Assembly: GCA_001770725.1 (NCBI GenBank)
Contig: MERU01000002.1
Coordinates: forward strand, 859,994-923,993
Source of the DNA: Burkholderiales bacterium RIFCSPHIGHO2_01_FULL_63_240
GTDB lineage: Bacteria; Pseudomonadota; Gammaproteobacteria; Burkholderiales; Burkholderiaceae_C
DNA length: 64,000 nucleotides
Direction of reading: 5' to 3'
In this document: in pieces, positions 55,347-64,000 of the stretch
Layout of the letters: each line of letters begins with the position of its first letter
How positions within the stretch are numbered: the stretch's first letter is position 1
Translations under genes and position numbers: made by a program
The notes under the pieces: model-generated
Told to the model about the DNA's origin: nothing
Database searches by the model: none
The model's input: the letters and a program-made list of their open reading frames with translations, nothing else

Positions 55347-56513
55347 ATGGCCGAGGCCTTCAAGAACCTGATCGGCCCGGCCACGGTGCAGGCCGTCTCC
55401 CACCACCTGCGCCGCGTGCACCGGCGCTTCGACACCACCAGCTTCGAGGCCCAGGCCCTGGATGGCCTGCAGGACCTTGAGTTCAAGGCCCGCGCCCAGC
55501 ACCTGGCCCGGGCGCTCATGGCCCACCTGCCCGAAGACTTCGATGCCTGCGCCGGCCTGCTCGAAGCCAGCCTCAAGCGCGTGCCATCGCTGCACTTCGA
55601 ACACGACCCGGACGACGAACTCGGCACGCTGCAGACCGACGACAGCGGCGTGGCCGGCTGGGCGCTGTGGGCTTATGGCGAGGTCATCGTGCAACGGGGC
55701 CTGCCGCACCCTGAGCGGGCCTTGCAGGCCCTGCACGCCATCACACAGCGCTTCACGGCCGAGTTCGCCATCCGCCCTTTCATCCAGGCACACCCCGAAC
55801 TGGCCTTCACCACCCTGCAGCGCTGGCTGGACGACCCCAGCGCCCACGTGCGCCGCCTGGTCAGCGAGGGCAGCCGCCCCCGACTGCCCTGGGGCCTGCG
55901 CCTGCAGGACCTGGTGCGAGACCCCTCGCCCACCCTGCCCTTGCTGCAGCGCCTGCAAGGTGACCCCACCGAGTACGTGCGACGCAGCGTGGCCAACCAC
56001 CTCAACGACATCGGCAAAGACCACCCCGAGCTGCTCGTGCAATGGGTGCGCCAGCACCGCGACGACACGCACCCCACGCGCTCGCGCCTGCTGCGCCATG
56101 CCAGCCGCCACCTCATCAAACAAGGCCACGTCCCGATGCTGGATTGCTGGGGCGTGGGCGCCGCATTCGAAGGCGAAGTGAGCCTGTCCGTGCCACGGAG
56201 CACCGTGCGCATTGGCGAGGTGCTGCCGCTGACGATCGCGCTCATGGCCACCGGCACCGCACCGCAAACCCTGGAGGTGGACGTGCGCGTGCACCACCGC
56301 AAGGCTGATGGCCAGTTGCGCCCCAAGGTGTTCAAAGGCAAGCGCCTGACCTTGGCGGCTGGCGAAGGGGTGAGCTGGACGCAGTCGCTGTCGTTCAAGC
56401 CGGTGAGCACGCGCACGCTCTACCCCGGTGTGCAGGGGGTGGATGTGTCGATCAACGGCCAGCCCCATGGCTGGGTTGAACTGACGCTGCAGGAACCCGC
56501 CCTGTCGCGCTGA
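55347..56513 (+). CDS. alkC: AlkC-type DNA alkylation-repair glycosylase-like protein
   Basis: 388 aa. HEAT-like repeat solenoid over about 1-265 (RRLVSEGSRPRLPWGLRL, EYVRRSVANHLNDIGKDHPELL, TRSRLLRHASRHLIKQG), then a beta-rich Ig-like domain at about 270-388 (VPRSTVRIGEVLPLTIAL, KVFKGKRLTLAAGEGVSW). This two-part layout is that of AlkC, which removes 3-methyladenine and related bases; AlkD lacks the second domain. GGAG precedes the ATG. Being 28 bases after acnA suggests co-transcription, an odd but plausible stress link. Confidence 0.85.
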   Translation: MAEAFKNLIGPATVQAVSHHLRRVHRRFDTTSFEAQALDGLQDLEFKARAQHLARALMAHLPEDFDACAGLLEASLKRVPSLHFEHDPDDELGTLQTDDSGVAGWALWAYGEVIVQRGLPHPERALQALHAITQRFTAEFAIRPFIQAHPELAFTTLQRWLDDPSAHVRRLVSEGSRPRLPWGLRLQDLVRDPSPTLPLLQRLQGDPTEYVRRSVANHLNDIGKDHPELLVQWVRQHRDDTHPTRSRLLRHASRHLIKQGHVPMLDCWGVGAAFEGEVSLSVPRSTVRIGEVLPLTIALMATGTAPQTLEVDVRVHHRKADGQLRPKVFKGKRLTLAAGEGVSWTQSLSFKPVSTRTLYPGVQGVDVSINGQPHGWVELTLQEPALSR

Positions 56514-56628
56514 TGCTTCGGGGTGACGGAGATTGACCCGCGGCTTGCGCGCAGGCGGGTCTGTCCCGGATTGAACGCCTCCCACCAGATTGTTATTTTC
56601 CATAACATTCCAACTCGGGAGACCTCCC

Positions 56629-57570
56629 ATGCGCCTCGTTCGCCAACGCTTGCTGGCCGCTGCCCGCTGCGCCACCACCACCCTCGCACTCGCCTGCGCC
56701 TTCACGGGTGCCGCCCTGGTTGCCACCAGCGCCCAGGCCGCCCCGACCTCCACAGAAGCCGCCACCCGCCACCCCATCGTGCTGGTGCACGGTTTCATGG
56801 GCTTCAAGGAGATCCTCGGCGTCGACTACTTCTACGAAGTGCCGGCCCTGCTGCGTCGAAACGGCGCCAAGGTCTACGTGGCCGCCGTCTCCGAGGTCAA
56901 TTCCAGCTCGGTGCGCGGCGAGCAGCTGCTGCAGCAGATGAAGCAATGGGCCGCCAGGGACGGCGTCAAGAAGTTCAACCTGATCGGCCACAGCCAGGGC
57001 GGCCCCACCAGCCGCTACGTGGCCGGCGTCGCGCCCGAGCTGGTTGCCAGCGTGACGACCATGGCCAGCCCCACCATCGTCACGCCTGAGCAGGACGCCG
57101 AGAGCAACATCGCCAATGGCATCCGCCAGTACGGCTCATGGGTCGAGTTCGCCGGCACCTTCGTGGCCTGGATTTCTGGCCAGTCGAAGCTGCCCCAGGA
57201 CGCATCGGCCCTCACGCTCAAGGAAGAGCTCGACGACTTCGCCAAGCGCTTCCCCGCCGGCCTGCCTGCCACCTACTGCGGCGAAGGCGCCCCGGTGGTC
57301 AACGGCATCCGCTACTACTCGGCCAGCGGCATCGGCGTGAAAACCAACGCCTGGGACATCTCCGACCTGGCGATGCAGGAGCTCTCCGAGCCCTCGGACG
57401 GCGCGATCATTTCCTGCGCCGCGCGCCTGGGCAAGGTCATCCGCGCCGACTACCCCTGGAACCACATCGACGAGATGAACCACATCTTCGGCCTGATCGG
57501 CAAGGGCGCGCCGAGCCCGGCGCAGTTCTACCTGACGCACGCCACCCGGCTGAAACTCGCAGGGGTCTGA
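56629..57570 (+). CDS. Secreted triacylglycerol lipase (family I)
   Basis: 313 aa. Signal peptide ends near 37 (TSAQA-A). Alpha/beta hydrolase with oxyanion-hole VLVHGFMGF, nucleophile Ser122 in IGHSQGG, Asp257 in EPSDGAIIS, and His279 in WNHIDEMNHIFG, matching Pseudomonas/Burkholderia family I lipases. A Cys pair (YCGEGAP and IISCAAR) probably forms the known disulfide. Family I.1/I.2 lipases usually need a Lif foldase encoded just downstream; none is here. GGGAG lies eight bases before ATG 56629. Confidence 0.92.
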   Translation: MRLVRQRLLAAARCATTTLALACAFTGAALVATSAQAAPTSTEAATRHPIVLVHGFMGFKEILGVDYFYEVPALLRRNGAKVYVAAVSEVNSSSVRGEQLLQQMKQWAARDGVKKFNLIGHSQGGPTSRYVAGVAPELVASVTTMASPTIVTPEQDAESNIANGIRQYGSWVEFAGTFVAWISGQSKLPQDASALTLKEELDDFAKRFPAGLPATYCGEGAPVVNGIRYYSASGIGVKTNAWDISDLAMQELSEPSDGAIISCAARLGKVIRADYPWNHIDEMNHIFGLIGKGAPSPAQFYLTHATRLKLAGV

Positions 57571-57596
57571 TTCAGGACTGAATCACACGTGACGCA

Positions 57597-57956
57597 TCAG
57601 AGGGCCGCCGCCACCGCCGCGGCCTTTTTCTCGTCGAAGCCCACGGCCAGCACCTTGCCGCCTTGCTCGATCACGGGGCGCTTGATCACGCTGGCCTGCT
57701 TGAGCATCAGCGCCTTGGCGCTGGCCGCGTCGACCACGCCGGCTTTGGTGGCCTCGTCGAGCTGGCGCCAGGTCGTGCCCTGGCGGTTGACCAGCACCTC
57801 CCAGCCCACCTGCCGGATCCAGTCGTCCAGGCGCTGTGCGGGCACGCCCTGCTTCTTGTAGTCGTGAAAGACAAAAGACGCGCCTTGCTCGTCGAGCCAG
57901 GTGCGCGCCTTCTTCACGGTGTTGCAGTTGGGGATGCCATAAACCAGCAGGGACAT
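57597..57956 (-). CDS. ArsC/Spx-like protein (YffB type)
   Basis: 119 aa thioredoxin-fold protein of the ArsC/Spx/MgsR family. The single N-terminal Cys is in YGIPNCNTVKKARTWL; FHDYKKQGVP and RPVIEQGGKVLAVGFDEK are family stretches. It lacks the ArsC residue set for a proven arsenate reductase, and no ars genes are nearby; YffB-type function is unknown. GGAG is eight bases before the ATG. Convergent with the lipase, stop to stop 26 bases. Confidence 0.9.
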   Translation of the reverse strand: MSLLVYGIPNCNTVKKARTWLDEQGASFVFHDYKKQGVPAQRLDDWIRQVGWEVLVNRQGTTWRQLDEATKAGVVDAASAKALMLKQASVIKRPVIEQGGKVLAVGFDEKKAAAVAAAL

Positions 57957-58065
57957 GTTCAGTGCTCCGGGAACGGGTGAGTGCCTTGAGCCCTGAACTG
58001 TGGCACAGCCTTGTGGGCCGTGCCACGCGCTGGGGATGAGATCCGATGAAATCGATGGGTGGGGC

Positions 58066-58443
58066 TCAGACCTGCAGCACGAACACCGGCGCCAGGCTGG
58101 CGAGCTCCTCGTCGGTGAACAAGCGGGAGCGGATCACGAAGCGGTGTCGGCTGCTGCCTTCGAGGGAGAACATGCCCGCGCGGCCGAGGGTGACATCCAG
58201 CGTCAGGTGGGTGCGCTGCCACACCTCGAACTGCGCCGCGCTCATGTAGAACGGGCAGCCACCCACTTCGCCGAGGCGCACATCCGACGGGCCGACCATG
58301 AACTCATCGAGCTCGAAGCACATGGGCGAGCTGCCATCGCAGCAGCCGCCGGACTGGTGGAACATCAGCTCACCATGCTCGGCTTTGAGTTGCTCGATGA
58401 GGGCCAGCGCCGCAGGCGTGGCCGTCACGCGCTGGGCCCCCAT
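58066..58443 (-). CDS. DUF779 protein linked to aldehyde dehydrogenase
   Basis: 125 aa. Cys-rich signature FHQSGGCCDGSSPMCFE and VGGCPFYMSAAQFEVWQ; ends with FSLEGSSRHRFVIRSRLF. This is the DUF779 family, repeatedly found directly after acetaldehyde/acetoin-type aldehyde dehydrogenase genes. The ATG is two bases after the dehydrogenase stop, so translation is coupled. The conserved cysteines suggest metal or cofactor binding; the function is unknown. Confidence 0.9.
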   Translation of the reverse strand: MGAQRVTATPAALALIEQLKAEHGELMFHQSGGCCDGSSPMCFELDEFMVGPSDVRLGEVGGCPFYMSAAQFEVWQRTHLTLDVTLGRAGMFSLEGSSRHRFVIRSRLFTDEELASLAPVFVLQV

Positions 58444-58445
58444 GG

Positions 58446-59966
<1,521 letters not shown>

Positions 59967-60071
59967 GCGGGTCTCCTGGTGGGTGAGCGATGTGCCTTGA
60001 ATCGGGTTGCGGTGGGCAGGCGGGAGATCAGACCTGCCCGAGGGCTTGTGGCCCGCCGCACTTCTTTCAGC

Positions 60072-60086
60072 GCAGGGCGCGTGCCA
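60072..60086 (-). promoter_or_regulatory. Sigma-54 (-24/-12) promoter of the aldehyde dehydrogenase
   Basis: Minus strand TGGCACG-CGCC-CTGC: invariant GG and GC exactly ten bases apart; only the first T of the -12 box differs. Predicted start near 60060, about 95 bases before the gene. Confidence 0.75.
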
Positions 60087-60196
60087 CCTGGGGTTCGACC
60101 TGAGCCCACCGCTCACACCCCCTGGACGGCCTCCCGACCACCCCGGGCGAACCCGTTGTCACCCACCGAATCCCTGCGCTGTGTCAACGAAGCACG

Positions 60197-60215
60197 CTGT
60201 ACCGAAATGGCACAG
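60197..60215. promoter_or_regulatory. Inverted repeat, probable enhancer for the AcoR-type activator
   Basis: CTGTACC-GAAAT-GGCACAG: 7-bp arms with one mismatch, 111 bases upstream of the -24 box and 49 bases before the activator gene. Position and symmetry fit a binding site for the activator. Confidence 0.5.
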
Positions 60216-60264
60216 GGAGAGCCCGGGTGTGTCACCCCCGTCCCGGGTGGATACTGCCCTCGCC

Positions 60265-62283
60265 ATGCGCCCGAACCACCTGCCCGCCACCTCACCCGAG
60301 CTGCAGCAAGCCCGCCGCTGCCTGCTGGAAACCGGCGACCTGCCGCTGGGCCTGGTGGACGAAACCTTGCAGCGCTCCTGGCAGCGCAGCCAGCACGCCG
60401 GCATCAGCCCGCTGGGAGGCCTGGGCGAGCCCCCGCTTTGCAGCGAAAGCGAGTTGCGCCGCGCCGTGGCCACCGAACACGACTTCCTCGCGCAGGCCCG
60501 CCCCGTCATGGACTTCGTTTTCGACCAGATGCGCGACTCGGGCAGCCTGGTGGTGCTCGCCAACGCACGCGGCCTGCTGCTGCACAGCCTGGGCGACGCC
60601 GACTTCCTGGGCCGCGCCGAGCGCGTCTCGCTGCGCCCCGGCGCCCTCTGGCATGAAAGCGACCGGGGCACCAACGCCATCGGCACCTGCCTGGCCGAAA
60701 GCCGCGCCGTCGTCATCCACGGCGCCGAGCACTACCTGGAACGCAACGGCTTCCTGACCTGCGCGGCCGCGCCAGTCTTCGGCCCGCGCGGGCAACTGCG
60801 CGGCGTGCTCGACATCTCCGGCGACCACCGTGGCCACCACCCGCACACCTTCGCCCTGGTGCGCTCGGCCGCGCGCATGATCGAAGACCGGCTCTTCCAC
60901 GCCCGCCACGCCGGCGACCGCATCCTGCGCCTGCACCCGCTGGCCGAGGGGCTGGGCGGCGTCGGCGAAGGGCTGCTGGCGCTGTCCGAGGACGGCTGGG
61001 TGGTCGGCGCCAACACCCTGGCCCAGCAATGGCTGGCCCTGCCCGCCGAACGCATCGGCGCCTGCACGCTGGAGCAACTCACCGGCAACGGGCTGGGCCT
61101 GTGGCCACCAGGGCGCGTGCGCGTGCTGCAGGGACAGCGTGGCTCGGCTCAGGTGCTCCATGCCCGGCTGGATGGCCAGGAGCGCGTGGTGATCCAGGCG
61201 CGATCGTCCGCATCGAATCCGATCCGCTCGCCCGCACCCGCAAGCGACGCGCCCGACCGCGGCGACACCGAACAAGCCCCGGCCCATGGCCACATGGCCG
61301 CCGACGCACGGCCATCAACCGACCCACGCGTGACCGACGCCTTCTCGCGCGCCAGGCGCGTGCAGGCCCAGGGCATCGCCCTGCTGATCCAGGGCGAATC
61401 CGGCACCGGCAAGGAGGTCCTCGCCCGTCGCCTGCACGAAGAAGGCCCCCGCGCCGGCAAGCCCTTCGTGGCCGTCAACTGCGCCGCGCTGCCCGAGCAG
61501 TTGATCGAGGCCGAACTCTTTGGCTACGTTGGCGGCGCCTTCACCGGCGCCCGCCGCGAAGGCTCGCCCGGCCGCATCCGCGAAGCCCACGGAGGCACTC
61601 TCTTCCTCGACGAGATCGGCGACATGCCGCTGGCCCTGCAGGCTCGCCTGCTGCGCGCGCTGCAGGACAAGGCCGTTGTGCCCGTTGGCGGCAGCCAGCC
61701 CGTGCCGGTCGACTTCCTGCTGGTGAGCGCCACCCACCGCCGGCTCAAGGACGCCATCGCGGCAGGCAGCTTCCGCGAAGACCTCTACTACCGCCTCAAC
61801 GGCCTGAGCGTCACCCTGCCCCCGCTGCGTGAACGCCAGGACTTCGATGCGCTGCTGCACGAGATGCTGACGCGCCTTGCCCATGACATGGGCCGCCCTG
61901 CCATCGAAGGCGTGCACCCCGGCCTGCTGGCCGCCCTGCGCCTGCACGCCTGGCCGGGCAACCTGCGTCAGCTCCACGCCCTGCTGCGCACCGCCTGCGC
62001 CCTGCTGCCCGAGGACGCGCGAGACCTCGACTGGTCTCACCTGCCGGAGGACATGGTCGATGAACTCCGGGCCTCGAAGGCGCCCCGCGCCACAGCGCCA
62101 CCCCCACCCAGCGACGACACCGACGCGGGCGAGACCAACCTGCGCCGCCTGTCCAGCCAGGCCATCCGGCAGGTGGTGGACGCCACGCAGGGCAACCTGT
62201 CGGAAGCGGCGCGGCGCCTGGGCATCAGCCGCAACACCCTCTACCGTTGGCTGCGCAAGGCGGCCGGCGATGCCCGGGGCTGA
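60265..62283 (+). CDS. Sigma-54-dependent activator, AcoR type
   Basis: 672 aa. N-terminal GAF-type sensor (about 70-215; GALWHESDRGTNAIGTCLAE and GVLDISGDHRGHH are AcoR-like), a PAS-like stretch, a proline-rich linker, AAA+ with Walker A GESGTGKE near 376, contact loop GAFTGA near 422 and Walker B TLFLDEIGDM, then a Fis-type HTH (LSEAARRLGISRNTLYRWLRK). In relatives it senses acetoin, acetaldehyde or an alcohol. Divergent from the aldehyde dehydrogenase. ATG 60265 chosen; the frame is open far upstream but the residues are not family-like. Confidence 0.92.
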   Translation: MRPNHLPATSPELQQARRCLLETGDLPLGLVDETLQRSWQRSQHAGISPLGGLGEPPLCSESELRRAVATEHDFLAQARPVMDFVFDQMRDSGSLVVLANARGLLLHSLGDADFLGRAERVSLRPGALWHESDRGTNAIGTCLAESRAVVIHGAEHYLERNGFLTCAAAPVFGPRGQLRGVLDISGDHRGHHPHTFALVRSAARMIEDRLFHARHAGDRILRLHPLAEGLGGVGEGLLALSEDGWVVGANTLAQQWLALPAERIGACTLEQLTGNGLGLWPPGRVRVLQGQRGSAQVLHARLDGQERVVIQARSSASNPIRSPAPASDAPDRGDTEQAPAHGHMAADARPSTDPRVTDAFSRARRVQAQGIALLIQGESGTGKEVLARRLHEEGPRAGKPFVAVNCAALPEQLIEAELFGYVGGAFTGARREGSPGRIREAHGGTLFLDEIGDMPLALQARLLRALQDKAVVPVGGSQPVPVDFLLVSATHRRLKDAIAAGSFREDLYYRLNGLSVTLPPLRERQDFDALLHEMLTRLAHDMGRPAIEGVHPGLLAALRLHAWPGNLRQLHALLRTACALLPEDARDLDWSHLPEDMVDELRASKAPRATAPPPPSDDTDAGETNLRRLSSQAIRQVVDATQGNLSEAARRLGISRNTLYRWLRKAAGDARG

Positions 62284-62362
62284 CCTCACGGGCGGGCGCA
62301 TCGTCCCTGAATCGCGCATGACTTGAGCCACATGGGGCCCAAATTACCCAGCATTCGGTAGC

Positions 62363-63079
62363 ATGTCGGCCATGATCAACGCCGACCCCCAAGAACTCGC
62401 GAAGTTTTCCGACCTGGCCCACAAGTGGTGGGACCCGGAAAGCGAATTCCGCCCCCTGCACCAGATCAACCCGCTGCGCCTGGACTGGATCGACCAGTTC
62501 GCCGCCGTCTCGGGCAAGAGCGTGGTCGACGTGGGCTGCGGTGGTGGCATCCTGGCCGAATCGATGGCGCGCCGAGGCGCCAACGTGCTGGGCGTGGACC
62601 TGGCCGACAAGCCCCTGAAGGTCGCGCAACTGCACGCCATGGAAGGCGGCGTCGCCAACCTCGAGTACCGCAGCATCGCCGCCGAAGACCTGGCCGCCGA
62701 GCAACCCGCAGCCTTCGACGTCGTCACCTGCATGGAGATGCTCGAACACGTGCCCGACCCGTCCTCCATCATCCGCGCCTGCGCCAGCATGGCCCGCCCG
62801 GGCGGCTGGGTGTTCTTCTCCACGCTCAACCGCAACCCCAAGTCCTTCCTGTTTGCCATCGTCGGCGCCGAGTACCTGCTCAAGCTGCTGCCCCAGGGCA
62901 CGCACGAGTTCTCGCGCTTCATCCGCCCGGCCGAGCTGGCCCGCTGGATCCGCGAGGCCGGCCTGGAGCTGGTGCAGTTCAAGGGCCTGGAATACAACCC
63001 CCTGACCCGCCGCTACTGGCTCTCGGGCGACACCAGCGTCAACTACATGGTGGCTTGCCGCAAGCCCCTGCAAGGCTGA
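62363..63079 (+). CDS. ubiG: Ubiquinone biosynthesis O-methyltransferase
   Basis: SAM-dependent methyltransferase doing both O-methylations in ubiquinone synthesis. SAM motif [37 protein letters not shown] is the UbiG-specific N-terminus; [12 protein letters not shown] and [13 protein letters not shown] follow. 238 aa (E. coli 240). ATG 62363 or 62372; both have weak Shine-Dalgarno. It overlaps in function with the quinone-using SDH complex. gph starts two bases after its stop. Confidence 0.96.
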   Translation: MSAMINADPQELAKFSDLAHKWWDPESEFRPLHQINPLRLDWIDQFAAVSGKSVVDVGCGGGILAESMARRGANVLGVDLADKPLKVAQLHAMEGGVANLEYRSIAAEDLAAEQPAAFDVVTCMEMLEHVPDPSSIIRACASMARPGGWVFFSTLNRNPKSFLFAIVGAEYLLKLLPQGTHEFSRFIRPAELARWIREAGLELVQFKGLEYNPLTRRYWLSGDTSVNYMVACRKPLQG

Positions 63080-63081
63080 GC

Positions 63082-63765
63082 ATGGCACTGACCGGCTCCA
63101 TCGCCTGGCCGCGCCCGGCCACCGCCGTCCTGTTCGACCTCGACGGCACGCTGGCCGACACCGCGGGCGACCTGGGCGGCGCGCTCAACCGCCTGCGCGC
63201 CGACCGCGGGCTTGAGCCCCTGCCCCTGGACATGCTGCGCCCCTACGCCTCGGCCGGCGCGCGTGGCCTGATCGGCGTGGGCCTGGACATCCAGCCCGGC
63301 CACCCCGAGTTCGACACCCTTCGCACGGCCTTCCTGGCCCACTATGACCAGTGCCTGGCCGAGACCACCGTGCTCTTTGAAGGCGTGCGCGAGCTGCTCG
63401 ACGAAATCGAAGCCCGGGGCCTGAAATGGGGCGTGGTGACCAACAAGCCGCACCGCTTCACCTTGCCCGTGCTGCGCGCCCTGGGCCTGGTCGAACGCTC
63501 GGGCACCAACATCAGCGGTGACACGACCGCGCACCCCAAGCCCCACCCTCTGCCGCTGTTGACCGCGGCACAGGAGCTGGGCGTTGAAGCCTCGTCGGTG
63601 CTTTACGTGGGCGACGACTTGCGTGACATCCAGGCCGCACAAGCCGCGGGCATGCCCAGTGCAGCGGCCAACTGGGGCTACATCGGGCACAACGGCGAGG
63701 TGGGCAGCTGGGGCGCCGACGTGATCGCGGATCACCCTCTGGATTTGCTGCAGTCCCTGGGCTGA
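63082..63765 (+). CDS. gph: Phosphoglycolate phosphatase
   Basis: HAD-superfamily phosphatase that removes 2-phosphoglycolate (mostly from DNA repair). Nucleophile Asp19 and acid/base Asp21 in VLFDLDGTLADT, motif II VVTNKPHRF, motif III/IV VLYVGDDLRDIQAAQAAG. 227 aa. AAGG six bases before the ATG. The ubiG-gph pair is conserved in beta-proteobacteria. A terminator follows. Confidence 0.93.
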   Translation: MALTGSIAWPRPATAVLFDLDGTLADTAGDLGGALNRLRADRGLEPLPLDMLRPYASAGARGLIGVGLDIQPGHPEFDTLRTAFLAHYDQCLAETTVLFEGVRELLDEIEARGLKWGVVTNKPHRFTLPVLRALGLVERSGTNISGDTTAHPKPHPLPLLTAAQELGVEASSVLYVGDDLRDIQAAQAAGMPSAAANWGYIGHNGEVGSWGADVIADHPLDLLQSLG

Positions 63766-63793
63766 GCGCCCCACGTGTCCCCGCCACACAGAA

Positions 63794-63821
63794 AAAAGGC
63801 CACCTGCCCAGGTGGCCTTTT
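63794..63821. terminator. Bidirectional terminator between gph and manC
   Basis: AAAAGGCCACCTG-CC-CAGGTGGCCTTTT: a perfect 9-bp GC stem (63798-63817) with A/T flanks that give a T-run on either strand. It ends both the ubiG-gph and the convergent manC transcripts. Confidence 0.92.
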
Positions 63822-63840
63822 CATTGGCGGATGCAGCCGA

Positions 63841-64000
63841 TCAGGCCGAACGCCCGTAGTTGTCCTGGAAGCGCACGATGTCGTCCTCGCCCAGGTAGCT
63901 GCCGGACTGCACCTCGATGATCTCCAGCGGGATCGCGCCGGGGTTCACCAGCCGGTGCACCGTGCCCAGCGGGATGTAGGTCGACTGGTTCTCGCTGAGC
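63841..64000 (-). CDS. manC: Mannose-1-phosphate guanylyltransferase / mannose-6-phosphate isomerase, C-terminal end
   Basis: Only the last 52 residues are in the window; the 5' part is beyond the right edge. The visible cupin tail runs [48 protein letters not shown]. This is the type II phosphomannose isomerase end of ManC/AlgA/XanB enzymes that make GDP-mannose for surface polysaccharides. The guanylyltransferase half is not seen. Confidence 0.9.
   Translation of the reverse strand, partial: LSENQSTYIPLGTVHRLVNPGAIPLEIIEVQSGSYLGEDDIVRFQDNYGRSA

Noticed and set aside
57597..57956. Calling the ArsC-like gene an arsenate reductase
   Set aside because: It matches the YffB/Spx branch, has only the single N-terminal Cys, and no arsenic-resistance gene is nearby.

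Overview
The window is about 64 kb of GC-rich, densely coding chromosome from a beta-proteobacterium, most likely order Burkholderiales. The placement rests on gene orders typical of that group: fimV-truA-trpFBA-accD-(terminator)-folC-SPOR; leuC-entericidin-leuD-leuB-asd; mdh facing a GntR gene followed by sdhCDAB-sdhE-gltA; and prpR facing prpBC-acnD-prpF. A PEP-CTERM protein suggests a free-living water, soil or biofilm organism (a Sphaerotilaceae/Comamonadaceae relative is my guess from content, not a database match). No rRNA, tRNA, CRISPR array, prophage or insertion sequence was seen. All genes share the same GC-rich codon style.

Layout. 1-9302 (minus): SPOR protein (cut by the window edge), folC, accD, trpA, trpB, trpF, truA and fimV, with a good sigma-70 promoter in front of fimV and a terminator after accD. 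9671-14193 (minus): asd, leuB, leuD, a small entericidin-type lipoprotein and leuC. 14431-20550 (minus): gltA, sdhE, sdhB, sdhA, sdhD, sdhC and a GntR/UTRA regulator. Divergent from these is mdh (plus), with a perfect 16-bp palindrome between them. 21912-27572: chemoreceptor, CitE-like lyase, B12-binding radical SAM protein and PEP-CTERM protein. 27614-39455: the methylcitrate (propionate) cluster, a secreted MliC-like protein and acnB. 39562-52446: small housekeeping and accessory genes (YkgJ, DsbA-fold isomerase, TetR, PBP1A, YgjP-type metallopeptidase, exonuclease I, KAS III, a large hybrid histidine kinase, RluA-type pseudouridine synthase, SBF-like transporter). 52583-64000: acnA, alkC, secreted lipase, Spx/ArsC-like protein, DUF779, aldehyde dehydrogenase and its sigma-54 activator, ubiG, gph and the tail of manC.

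How the genes work together. The region is dominated by central carbon metabolism: citrate synthase, two aconitases (acnA, acnB), succinate dehydrogenase with its flavinylation factor, malate dehydrogenase, and a methylcitrate cycle using acnD/prpF instead of prpD. Two separate sigma-54 circuits are readable from the DNA. PrpR faces a -24/-12 promoter in front of prpB, with a group of GTTTCA half-sites upstream. The AcoR-type activator faces a -24/-12 promoter in front of the aldehyde dehydrogenase, with an inverted repeat upstream.

I found no clear evidence of a wholly new multi-gene system. The most unusual non-coding structure is a tandem array of four 14-bp units, each holding the palindrome GTGATCAC, between two convergent genes. 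It supplies stop codons in all frames on both strands and contains both real stop codons. Other second-look items are paired identical palindromes and a U-tailed hairpin in the acnB leader, the likely GntR operator, a B12 radical SAM enzyme of unknown substrate, and a lipase with no adjacent foldase.
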